NCBI GenBank assembly: GCA_033557685.1
Contig: JAWQRN010000233.1
Span: 1-33,459, forward strand
Length of the DNA: 33,459 bases
Origin: Sperchopsis tessellata
Lineage: Eukaryota > Arthropoda > Insecta > Coleoptera > Hydrophilidae
Direction of reading: 5' to 3'
Shown here: positions 11,115 through 23,600 of the stretch, in pieces
Numbering within the stretch: position 1 is the first letter of the stretch
How the letters are laid out: every line of letters starts with the position of its first letter
Notes under the pieces: generated by a model
The model's input: only the letters and a program-made list of their open reading frames with translations
Told to the model about the DNA's origin: nothing
Database searches by the model: none
Made by a program: the position numbers and the translations under genes

Positions 11115-11300
11115 CACAGCCACCGTAAATATCTTCAGGTTTTCCGGGAGATAACTGTGTGTAGGCTTTTCTTTTTGCTCTTAAAAGTGCTAATTATAGA
11201 TTGCCATGCAGCTCTGAAAAGTGGTAGATGCAGGTGCTGACCAGCTCTAAATAATGCTAAGTATAAACTGACATGCAGCTCTCAGAAGTGCTAGTCATAG
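11115..11300. mobile_element. Half copy of the 34-bp-unit foldback element
   Basis: Starts CACAGCCACCGTAAATATC, close to the inverted terminus of the 27332-27570 element. It continues through TTTTCCGGGAGATAAC into three units at 11182-11215, 11216-11248 and 11249-11282 (34, 33, 34 bp), each ending CAGCTCT. There is no right arm. Confidence 0.75.
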
Positions 11301-11850
11301 AATAAAAGATATTGAATTAAACGTTTTCTCAAACTTCAACCTTTCTTTCTTCTTGTAATTTCAACTGTTTTTGTCCCTTTGACAGCAAAAAAAGGTTGCC
11401 CTAACTTTTCAGAGAAAAAATTGAGATAACTTTTTATCACTGACTTATCATTACTGTAGCAACAAAGTAATAAAATATCTGATCATATTTTTGTAAAAGG
11501 ATAGAATAAATTATAGTAATTGTGTGTTTAATAATTGTTAATTTAACTAAAAATAAATCATTCGTCATTTTGTTCGTTAAATAGTTTTGCACTCAACCTT
11601 TGCATTTTAACATATTTTTTGCTAAAATGCAAAGCTCTTGTGTAATAATATATACCATTTTTAAATTACCTACATAAAAACTAACAAAAAGTAAAATTTT
11701 ACGAGTCTTCAAATTTCTGTTCATGTAACAAAAAGATTTATAAATAGGATTCAGGCTTTGCCCGGGTACAGCTATTTCTACACACGGCCCTGTATTAGTC
11801 TATCAACAATGAATGTTTCAAAACCTAAAGACTGCAGCTAAGTTTTATAC

Positions 11851-11890
11851 TGCCTCGGTAGCTCAGTTGCTAGTTTGTGGACTGTAGAAC
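11851..11890 (+). repeat. tRNA-like 5' half, probable SINE head
   Basis: TGCCTCGGTAGCTCAGTTGC followed by TAGTTTGTGGACTGTAGAAC looks like the acceptor, D-arm (A box TAGCTCAGTTGC) and anticodon arm of a tRNA-Tyr-like sequence (CTGTAGA). The 3' half with B box and T arm is absent, so this is not a functional tRNA. A second, shorter match lies at 30658-30681. Confidence 0.5.
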
Positions 11891-13050
11891 AATATTAGAA
11901 GAATAGATATTTAAAAAATTCATTGAAAAAACTATAAATAAACAGTATATTCACAGATAACAATAACACTAAATAATAAGATTAAATAAGCAGACAAAAG
12001 TGATAATGTAAAACTTTTGATAAATAAGTCAATTTTAAAATATGATAATTAAATTTTATCTTGTTCTATTTAATATGCTTCAAATTTAAATTTTAGTTGC
12101 TTAAATTTGGCTAGAGGGTTTGGTCTGTAATTCCATCTGACATACTTCACTTAATGGCAACTCTCATTGTGATTGGTTTTTGATGACATAAAAATGCTTT
12201 TTTCTGAAAGAAATGTTATTCATGTTTTCTCAATTTATGTTATAATTTTAAATATTAAAAGCGGTATAATTTCAAATATGGGACAACCAGAATTCAAATA
12301 TATAGCACATGCACACATGCTCCGCACTTTCATAATAAGCGTGAAAAGTCTTGATTTCTAGTGACACATTGAACATATACCTATATTTGCAGAATACTTG
12401 TCCGACTCGTAACAATTTTACCCTTAAAAGATCTGTCGCTGAAATGCCCATTCACTCAACTTTAATCAGCACAAACTTGACTCGTAAATTATAAAACTTT
12501 GTTCAGATCAAGGAAGAACCCAAATATTAACTTATCAATTGATCTGTAAATTCTCTGATAAAGTGTCGAGCATATTGACAGCTTGAGGAGACCCAACCAA
12601 CTTCCCTATGGCACACCATAGAACAACCTAAATGTCACTTTTCAATTGGTTTACAAATACTATGAAAAAATTGTAGGATTGTAATCTGAAGTATCCTACC
12701 AATCAACTAGATGAATTTTTTATACTTACCTAGTATAAAAAGATGAAAATAGCGATAAAATGTCAGCAACAATTTTTTAAAAGTTTTTCCACATTGTATT
12801 AAAACACAGCACTGAAAAGTTTATGTTTTTCTTAACCTTATTACACAATAGTGCAACTTTTTATTTATTAATTAAAATAAATATTTTACTAAAAAAAAAG
12901 TTTTAAAATAATATTATTTTACTTTGTATGCAAGTACTCAAAAGTAACTGAGCATAGAGTTCAATATGAAATTTTTTAAATAAGTTTTTGTTAATGGGAT
13001 ATTGTAGTGATAAAACTAAAATGTTGATATAGAGATATATAGAATGTAAC

Positions 13051-13056
13051 TTTATT
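13051..13056 (-). terminator. Candidate chiffon poly(A) signal
   Basis: AATAAA on the minus strand about 160 bp beyond the chiffon stop. Use is inferred. Confidence 0.5.
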
Positions 13057-13216
13057 AAAATAAACCTTTAAATCTATAATACTAAAATCAACGTTTAATT
13101 ATAATACAGATTGGTACAAAAAAATTACAATTATGAGATGACAAGTGAAAAACTATACAGGAAGATGCAATAAATAAGTAAAAATCAAAATGTTATGTCG
13201 TCAGTTACTAAATATT

Positions 13217-14676
13217 TTATCTTTCACGATACCAACGTCCTCTGGGTTTCCGCAACGCTCTTGGTGACTTCGGAGACGCAGGCATTCGCCTAGATTTTTT
13301 CACACTTGTCCTATGTGGCGATGAACTGCTTCGCGACCGCCTGCTACTACTATGCTTTATCGCAACTTCACTATCAAGTTTTTGGACAACGACAAATGGC
13401 TGAAACTGCATATCGGTATTTATTAGATCGGTGTTAGTCAACTTAGCCGACAACACTTTTTCCGCGTTTTCCCACTTTTCCAAGTCTACTACTCTATCAG
13501 AGCTACGTTCACAACTAACCTCCTTGGACTTATTTACCCTGTCTTCCTTATCACTTTCAGTTTTTTTATTACTGTTTTTATTTTGTACACTGTGGTCACT
13601 ATTTACATTAAAACTACTTTGGTCATTTTTGTTATTTACAATATCCGTTATTTGATCACTGCTGTTGTTAACTAATTTTTTAACACTTAATTTGCCAGAT
13701 TTAATACTATTTACATCACCATTTACATCAGTCGCTTCGCAATTTTCGTCTTCAGAATCTGCAATAATACTCATAGAATCTACATTACTTCCATCTACTT
13801 CTTCATCTTTTGTTCCTGGCTCTTTTCTATTTCGTCTAGTACTCTTATTTGGCCAGCCCGTTCGATTTTTTCTTTTTCTACCAGGCTTTCTACCTGGCGG
13901 CCTACCACTATATATCCTCTTGATTGGTGAGGTTAATCCTAAATGTAAGTCTTGTTCTTTCTTCTGATCATACTCTTCCAAAACTTCAATAGCATCTGGC
14001 GATGCATGAAAATATATTTCTCGATTTAACGATATATCTAATTCATCAGACTTATCTAAAGTAGTGGCAAATATATCTTCTATTTCAATAGGAACTGGCT
14101 CACTCAAAATGAGCTGCGGCAGAAGCTCAGGAGATGGTGGTCGTGTTGGAAGTTGAGGAGATGGCTGGACGTTATTGAGCACAATATTATTATTAGGAAC
14201 ACTTGTATCTTCAGGTATCGCCGGCAAGTTTGTTTTTGACGAGCTTTCTGAACTTCGTGCCTTATCTCTTCTTTTCCTTTGTTGTATTAAGCTGCTTAAT
14301 ATGGCCAAAGTGGAAGCATGCTGCCTGGGTGATTTTCGAGGATTTTTGCTCGGTATTAATATTCCACCTTTCCTCTTCCTCATCCTACTAAGTGTTGCTA
14401 GAGGCTTATCATCAAGTTCTTCACTGTTTTTGGTGTCCATTGTAAAGTCAGAATCTTCACTCGCCTTGCTGTTTTCTTCATTTAAGTACGAATTACTGGA
14501 GTCCGCAGGATCACTGCACTGATGATCTGGTGTGTTGCTCCCTGCTGATGTTGATGCTGAACATGGTTCCAGAAGTTGTTTCTTAACTTGTTGGTAGGTA
14601 CATATGCAAATTCTGGGGTCCAATGGAGGTATAGGGCCCATTTCATATGGTAATAGTAGTGGTTTCCAAAAGTAAC
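13217..14676 (-). CDS. chif: chiffon last exon: C-terminal region
   Basis: Acceptor TTTTCAG at 14677-14683; the split Gly codon leads into Y-F-W-K-P-L-L-L-P-Y-E-M-G-P-I-P-P. The 485 residues are mostly disordered: acidic and Ser-rich, with Pro-rich P-T-R-P-P-S-P-E, the AT-hook-like G-R-P-P-G-R-K-P-G-R-K-R-K (local 931-943), S-P-K-S-P sites and a C-terminus ending R-G-R-W-Y-R-E-R. The open frame on the opposite strand (13431-14522) is a compositional shadow. Confidence 0.88.
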
Positions 14677-17600
14677 CTGAAAATAAAAATTTAAAATTAC
14701 GATTATTTCCTTAGAATAGATAAAATTAATACGTTCACTACTTTGACACTAGTGTGCATGATTGACAGTCAGTCCATAATACATTTTACATATATTTCAT
14801 ATTTGACAGAAATACATTAAAACCTTCAGAACGCATACAAAACCAGCTGACGTGAAATTTGGTCTATTCAAAGTCTAAAAGTTGAGATAAACGTATCGAT
14901 TTCATTTCAAAATATTATTTCAGCATTAATTTTGTTAATATAACCCAAAAATTCTGCTAGTTTTACATTTTTTTTTTAAATTTTGAATATGACATTTATT
15001 TTTAATAAAAAGGAAGCCAACATGTTTCTAGTTTGACGAGATTAACTTTTAAGAGGATTGAGTACTGAATTTTTCTATAGGCTCTACAATGTAAATTTCA
15101 AATCTCTCTAAAAAGGCAGTGGCAGTTCATTATATGTGCAAATCAGTTCTTGATGAGGCCTCGTGAGTTTCATCAAAATAAATTAGAAATAAATTAAAAA
15201 TGTAGCTGAATAATCAGAGAAAAATTATTATGGCCATAAATCGATAACTTTTGTTCCAAATTTAATTACATTTAAGAGTTCTCGTACTAAAAAAAAATAG
15301 GAATCTATAAGTTAGAGTGTTGTAAAAATCGATTAAAAAATTACTATACTACTGACATTTGAAATTTGATTAAATAAACTTGAAATAAATAAACATGACT
15401 TGTTCAGCCGACTGGAATGCAACTGTTCCATTGTACATTGAAAATTTTCAAGCCATCATAACTCATCCAGACTGATATTTGGGGTAGGGTAGGCAGAGAT
15501 TATACGCTACATTGGGAGTAAACACCTGCTATAGAATATGCGTTGACAGAAAGCATTTTTTTACTGATGGCATTCGGATAAATAATATACCTATAAGTAA
15601 TATTGTATGGAGTTATGGTTAAGTTGACATGTTTACATACGATTGGTCATACTATTTACATAGACAAATATAGTTTTATTACAATTGCGGCACTTTTCCT
15701 AAGGTAAGTAACAAAAAATAACACTATATGGTTACCAATAACCTAATAATTTAAGGTAAGTATATAAGGTAATAGTTTGATAATATATATTAGTTCATTT
15801 GGCATATGACATACGTTGAAGTATCGTTTGTGTTTTTACAAGTTACTTTAGACCTCTGGTGCAGAAATGGGTATAAAGAGAAAAAGCTTCGTGTAAAGAT
15901 GCAGAATGCTTTTATATAATTAATTTACATAGTTTTTACACATCTAGATACTACCCTTTTTTATATATCCAATGGAATAAATGTACCTTTTCACAATTAA
16001 ACAGTCTTACTTCGACAAATAATTTAATAACTAATAAACAAATTCAGCATGTAAAAATAATTTGATGCAGAATAGCAATATAGAAACAATTATAGGTTGG
16101 TAGAATTGGAAATATTTTAAAGATAATATTTAAATTGTATAATATCTTTTTATTTTCAATGGATATTATCACTATAAATTATACAATTATTGTAGCAGCT
16201 ATGGAACACAATAATATAATATTTATTAATTTCCCAAATAAAGTATATTGAAATTAGGTACACGGAAATTCAACCCCCATTATATCTCTGAAAACTGAAA
16301 ACATTTACATCTATTTTGAGTGTTGACGCCCGGGAAACTAAATCCCCTGACCCCAAGACGCGGCTAAATATTCCACAATGCATGCAGATTTATGACGCGG
16401 CTAAAAATTCAAGTGGAAAAAAGTGGAATACACCATAAGAAGCTTCCATAGATATATAATTCAGTTCGAATGTAGAAGAGCTAAAATACCTTACCAAAAT
16501 ATGATAAAAACATATTGATTTTTTTGCAAGAGAACAAGGTCACGCCACTTTAATGAAACAGAATTACATAATTCTGTGGATCAGTCTCACATAAAATAAC
16601 TACGAATCGCTTTACAGATCAATTTGATTCGAACAGGCAGGTTTTCGAAAGGGATATAGCACAATTGACCACATTCACATGGTGCGTGAATTGATATCTA
16701 GTTGTAACAAGTATAACCTACCACTATATTGTGCTTTTGTAGAATACAAGAAAGCATTTGACTCGATCAAGACATCTGCAGTTATTAATGTTGTGGTCGA
16801 AAATGGTATTCCATCTACCTACATACAACTAATTCAAAATATCGCCGAAGTTGTTCTGTGCAGCTTTAGAGTATATATAATCCAGGAACTAAATTGGGAA
16901 CAAATGGGCATTAAAGTAAATGGAGAATATCTTGAGATTTTCAGATGATATCGTGTTGTTTGCAAACACTACTGAAAAGCTCCAAGAAAGAATGGTTGAT
17001 CTGGATTCTGAAAATAGGAATGTGAGCCTTAGAATGAATCTTATTAAAACGAAAGTTATACTCAATCGAAGGCACACTAATCAAAATCGTTACATGTATT
17101 TGGGCTAGCTCATAACCATGGATGGAGATATTTTCTATAAAGATAGCTCGAAGAACAAAGCTTGCATGGAGTACAACTGGACATCTAAGCAACATATTTA
17201 AGTCATAGATGCCTTTGTGTTTAAAACGCAAGGTTTTCGATCAGTGTGTTTTGCCTATGATGACGTAAGCTAATGAGACGTGGACATTAAAGGCCTCGCA
17301 TATACAGAACATCCAAACAACGCAAAGAAGAATAGATAGATACATAAAGGGTTTGTGAATTAGTGTCAGAATACGGTGTGTATGAATGAGATGTCAGAGC
17401 AACGTCAGGGATGGTATAGGGACAGTGAAGATGCAAAAATTGAAAATGGGCAAGATATCTTGGAAGACGAGCAGTTCATCGATTGTCAAAATAATTAACC
17501 GTGTGAGAGACAACGTATGGCCAAAACCAAAACCCTATGATAGGTGGGATGGATAACTCAGAAGTTGCTTGGTAGTCACATGGATGAGAAGAACGCACAA

Positions 17601-20600
17601 CCATGGTGAATGGAAGGAATAACGGCTGATTATGATATATATATATATATTTAGTTTAGTATATTCAGATATATTTTAATACAACAAATTTTCAGGTTCA
17701 TCTTCTACTGACTGTTCTTTTCATTATATGTATGTAATATGTTGTAAATGTATGTTTATTTTTATTATTTATCCCATAAATGTTCAACATATTATGTTAA
17801 AGATATTATATTTAAAAATAAGAATAATTTGCAATATATTAAAGTTTGTGTTTTATTTATTTCTCAAAATCTAATTCTTTTGATTTGAAATAGATATAAA
17901 TTGATTCAGAATAATTGATACAATACCGCCCTGATTGATAAACGCATATTTCAGAAAAAAATTATCATGATCTGAAATAATGTTTTAGACCAGTAATACT
18001 CTTCGATTTGATATTGATGACACAGCAACAGGTATAGGAATAAGTGTTCCAATAGGTAGTGTCATGAATAAATTTAGTTTTCAACAATAGAACTAGTGGC
18101 TAAGCAAACTTGAGATCATCCTTATATTTAATTGCTTTCAATATATTTTTTCAGTATACAATGGACTTAAGTTAAAAGGAAAAATATCACCATTTGCCCG
18201 ACACCCTTGGTAGAATGGATATTCGTACCTTGATATTGGTTGCAAAAATATCAACCCGATCCTGCACCACGCGAAAACTATTGCACATATGATACATTGC
18301 ATATATGATATCTATAACAATGGCTTTTCCGAGTATAACCGTGTACAGGCTCAGAAAAGTACCAACGTTATCCCGAAACACCGTTCATTTAGAAGAGGAA
18401 GTTAGACATTTGGGAAAGTAAATTTATTATTTATATAAATAATGCTAGTAAAGAATATGATAAGTAAAGATAAATGAATAAAAATTACCGTACACCAGAC
18501 TTAAAAGACCATATAGGAACAATCTTCAGAACCATAGAGGAAATAACGATGGGAACGTATTGGACTGAGGATTTGTAATGTTGATAATATATGATGTTAA
18601 GAAAAGAACTGTATGGATTCCGATCTGAGTAGATTGTTGGAAAAGAAGGTGACGCACTAGCTGGTGTAACAAAAGATTTAACATTTGATGAAGATTAAAA
18701 AGTAATCCTTGGAAATGTAGTTTTGGAGGAGTATCTACCAATGTTTAAGAACATCGGCCATATTACTATTCTGTTGCCATTTAAATCAAATATAAGTTTT
18801 AATTCATCGTTAATATTAAATTTTATATCTCAAAAATAAGATTTTTGATAAATTATACAGATTATTTGATTGATTATGGATATCGAGACACCATGTATGT
18901 TGTAAGAAAATAAAGATAATGAAAATGATTTTGTAAATAATTTATAAAAAAAAGAACACCAGAATACTTAAATGCTTACCAGATTCACTAAATGATGTGT
19001 AGTAAACTTCTCCCCGATCTTGCCGTTGGAAGGTTTCATACCAAGGTTCACTTTTAGGCACTCTTTCAAACGAAAACTGCAGCTCATCCAAATTAATTTT
19101 TGACTGATCCTGTTGTTTTGGCTCATCCTCCTCCTTCTTCTCAACAACGACCTCTTTCATTTCAAACTTCTTTCCCTCTTTCGTTTCTTTGCCTTTTGTA
19201 CTTTGAGAAACACATTCACCATTACTTTTCGGAGATTTCATTGTTGCCATTGGAGCCAAAAATGAACCATGATAACGTAACCTTCAAATAAAAGATAGCA
19301 GCAATGAAAAGCAGTGTCACAAATATCAAAGATTATACATAAAAAATGATTTTAGAATAAAATAATATAACTACCTTGAACCAGGAGTTTCAAATTTGTA
19401 ATACTTTTGATTATCCAAAATAAATGCTTCTGCATGTGTTCGACGTTTCTTCTTTTTACTACTTTGTGTTTCTGTTGAACAGTTGCTTTCTACAGAAATA
19501 CGTCTTCTTTTACTTCTACTTCTTGGCATTTCAGAAGCGTCACTGTCAATGGACCTTCTCCGCCTTTTCCGTTTGTGGTTCACAACACTAGAGCAAGTTG
19601 TATCCATCGATGAGTCATCTAACACTTCATGTTTACTTTTCAAATTTTTCGTAGGAGGTTCTAGTTCACTGGATAATAGTAGTGTACTGTCTCCTCGATG
19701 TGAACTAACCGTTGTGTTAGGACAATCTCCATCCACATCCGTTTCAGTACCATCAGAATCTTCCTTTCTAGGGAACAAGAAATTTTCCGCTTCATTATTC
19801 AACTGCAGGAGCTCCGATGTCCTCATCCGCTTAAATTTGACTATTAAGCCTGAAAATAGAATTCGTATTTATTAAATATGCCTCTACACCTTTGATGGTA
19901 GGAGAGGACCAGATTATGTATGTATGTAATTATTAAATATGCTTATAATGAAAACATAAATGTACTCGAAAGACGTATAATATTGACTCCTAGTCTAACC
20001 CATTCCATATCACAAGAACTAATAAACCCATAAACCCTTAATTAAAATAACATTTGGAGGTTTAAGTTTTATGTCAAATTCAAATTTTGGCAGACAAAAC
20101 TGTTTGTGATTTTGATTTTTAAGTCACTTGTCAATTAACTTTCAAACCTTGATTTTTCACAATTTCTTATTAATCGTAAAGTTGGATCGTATCTTAAATT
20201 TTGCTTTACGCCCATTGCATCAACAAGTTATGGCAGTATATCTTATTTTCAAACATATTAAATATAAAATCCTAGACTCCAATGACTTTAATTCATTCAA
20301 GAAAATAAAAGAAAACATTTATAGTTTTGAAAAAATTACTCACTGATGAAGTTATTCTTATATTTTAAATACTTTTTTTAAAACTGCTTAGACATTAGTC
20401 TTTTGTGATATGTCAAAAACCTGTATCGGAATAATAAATTAACACATTTATTAACTACTATACATTAAAATTTTCATATATATAGCATTTAAATTTTCAT
20501 ATATATAGCATGTTTGCAAAAAGTGTGTCACAAGTCCAGTTACGGTAGTTTCATGAAAATATGCAGTATATGTATAGATTATTTGAATTATCGATTATTT

Positions 20601-23600
20601 AATTAATCAAATATTTGTTTAATCGATTTTTTTTATTTATTAATATAATGAAATTTCATAATTGCCAAGGGCTAGTTAGGATCATAGAGACCATCACATA
20701 CTTAAGTACTCTTCAAGGAGTACTGAATCTAGTAAATTATTCACTGAAATAAGGGCAGGATGCTGATTGTAACAGCAGTAAACCTTTATTTTGAGTCTCA
20801 GAATGGTACAATTTTTACTCATATTATGCACATATCCATTTCTTTAGAGTGCCCAAAAAGATAATTAATTGAAAATCAAAATAACAAGAGTGGATAATTA
20901 TATGACAGAATAGGGAAAAAACTTGAAGCAGGTAAGAACCCTTGAGGAACTGATATTATTGTGTGAGAAAATAAAACTGTTACAATTGGGGATAAAATCT
21001 CGAGCTAGTTTAGCTAAAAATCAGTTAGGTATGATTACAGCTGAAAAACTGTTGAACCCACAAAGAAAATGCCAGTATTTAACACCAGTGTTCTAAAATA
21101 TCACACAGATCTCCAGAAACTTGGAAAGATGTCCAATGATGCAATTCAGCAACTAAATAACTCACATGACTAATTCTAGCCTTAAAAACCTAAAAAAGTT
21201 CAATTACTCATATATTACAAAAATATATAAAAATAATTATTACGTATAAATAATACTAACCTTTATTATCTTGTTCTTCATCTTTTTCCTCAAGTATGGG
21301 AGTATGTACCTTCTTCGACGATTCAGAATGGCGAGGTGGATTAATGTCACTAGAACGCAACTTCGAACTCAACACCTCCACTTTATAATATGTTTTATTG
21401 TCCACAACCAATCTTTCATCTGCAGATATTCTCTTACCCTTGATGCATGATCTTTTCGGTCGCCCTGAATTCCAAGTGTCAGATTCGAGATCTGCAAATT
21501 CTTTCGCCTTCTAGGAAAAGGAACATAACATTATTGTGTCAGGAATGGTTTGCCTCTATATAAAGGAAGTGATTAATTTCGATTTATTGAGTGTCTAAGT
21601 GACATATGAGACATTGTAATATTAGACATTCATTTTAATAAAAGAAAGTTCTATTTTAATATTAAATTGATATTACCTGTATGCTTGATTGTCGGACACT
21701 GGAACGCAATTCTCGAATTGGAGCAACATCTTCCAGTTTGATTTCATCTTCGACATCAATGAAGTGCTGCACATAATTATTTGTCAAATTGTTTCTAGGC
21801 CTGAGCCGGTGAGGACCAGAATCACTGCCTGTAGGAGAGAGCGGAGAGTTTTTAGATTTAATATGAACAGAATTTGTACGAGTTCGAGGCATTTTATTTC
21901 TTGTCAAAGGAGCACAACAATCTGTATCTACTTCAGTACAGCTTCCATCTAAAAAAATAACATATTTTCAAAGACGAATTTTAATGCATTTAAATATTTC
22001 AGTCTTTGTTTTAGATAAAATTCAAGTTACTAAAAGACATATTTGGAATATGAACAACTCACCTATTGTTATACAATTTGCCTTTAAGAAAGACTCAAAG
22101 TTGGCACCATTTTTAATGAGATTATCCAGACCCAAAAAATTTCCGTTATCCTTGACAAAACTAAGGTGTTTTTCGCTTTCCAAATGCTCATCGAGTTTTA
22201 AGTACTCAATACGGCACACCTCACAGTAACCAGGACGATGAGCGGTGTCGTTACGTGTATGATGAGATCGTGTTTTACGGGTCATGTTACGCTCAGCCGG
22301 TGAGCGACATATAAGCCCTGGCTCCCCTACTGATCCAAATAAGTTTAATACTGGCCAGTTATGAATCTGTCGAAAAATGGGCCTAGTTTGTCTGAAAGAA
22401 AAGACATATGTTATTAAATCAATATTTATAAAGATAGGTGGCATCAACTGCAGCTAATATAAGAGATTATAATTTAATAAAGTAGTAGTTTTAAAATTTG
22501 AATTGAAATGTTATTGCTGAAAATGACGAGAAACACCTTATGTTTCCTGTTTTACCTTCTGTTATGAGAGGTTTATGAATTATCAGAGTGCGAGTTCAGA
22601 AACCAGACTACATGTTGTCAAGTTGGCGTGATTGTTATTGTGTAGAGAACAGCAATATTGTAATGTATCACACAAACACGAGTCCACACCTTAATTTTGA
22701 AAATTGAACAGTAGTGGCTATTGGCTGCCTTATACAACCGCTCTCCTTTATTTAAATTTAATCAAAACTATTTATTTGCTAAATTATATTTACCTTTTGA
22801 AAGACTCAAATTTTATGTAAGGTTCCCTGAGTTCAAAGAAGTTTGCTTCTTTTTTCTTGACTACAGCAGATGCAGTTATTTTCTCTAACCATGTAATTGC
22901 CTAAAACAAAAATATACCATAATATTAACTTAAGATATTAAAATCAAGCAAAATATATCAACAACTTATTTGATGCCTTATAAATGAATAGTGAAAACAC
23001 AAAAAATCTCGAATTTTTTATTATTAGTTGGTGTCTAAATAGAGAACAAACTATTTATTTACTTATTAAAATAAACACAATTAATCATAAGTATAAAATA
23101 CTTTACCTAAAATGGGTGCCAAAAGGACTCCCTTCAACATTCGGTAAAAGTACTACTCTCCCCCTTCTGAGTTTATCCTATATATTTATGTTAAAAAATA
23201 ATTTAAAACGCAAACTCTTGCAGTAAGTCACGTAGTATCAGCTCTGTTTATACTTATTGCTTTCTCTGTCTAACAACACTGATCTGCGAAGGCAATCTCA
23301 TATCCACATTGGCCATGCTACATGTGTCATATTGTGCTCTTGCTTAACAGTACATGTTTGAGTAAAACTGATTTCACTTAATTGGAACACCTAAACTACC
23401 CCACCATAAAATTCGGTTGAAAATGACACAGCTGATCTATTATATGGGAAATACCCCACTTTTTTAAGTTATATATAAAATGATTCAAATAAACAATAAA
23501 ATTACATAAGAAAAATTATTAATTTGCTATAACTTTACTTACTTTATCAGTAGAAGTGATAGTGATTCCCCACCGCTTAGCATCGTCAAGTGGATCTTTG

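Larger units (their letters stand above)
6021..13050. other. Intergenic interval between convergent genes
   Basis: About 7 kb with no supportable gene. The ORFs of 60-83 codons in it (for example 7061-7279, 10327-10578, 12173-12361) have no motif and composition like the surroundings. It contains the foldback elements, dispersed repeat, hammerhead-like motif and tRNA-like sequence listed separately. The stretches 6434-7750, 8220-9780, 9850-10350 and 11900-13050 hold nothing I can identify. Confidence 0.7.
14677..18979 (-). other. chiffon intron with antisense retroelement
   Basis: The largest intron seen (4.3 kb). It carries the RTE-like relic at about 16575-17650. The remainder (14677-16570 and 17660-18979) is AT-rich, and I see no gene or named element in it. 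Short open stretches at 18187-18381 and 18526-18741 have no recognised features. Confidence 0.75.

Noticed and set aside
11851..11890. Functional tRNA gene
   Set aside because: Only the 5' half is tRNA-like; T arm, B box and matching acceptor 3' strand are absent.
13431..14522. Plus-strand ORFs of 62-115 codons opposite the last chiffon exon
   Set aside because: Leu/Ser/Phe-rich reverse-complement shadows of a Lys/Ser/Glu-rich coding exon; no motif of their own.
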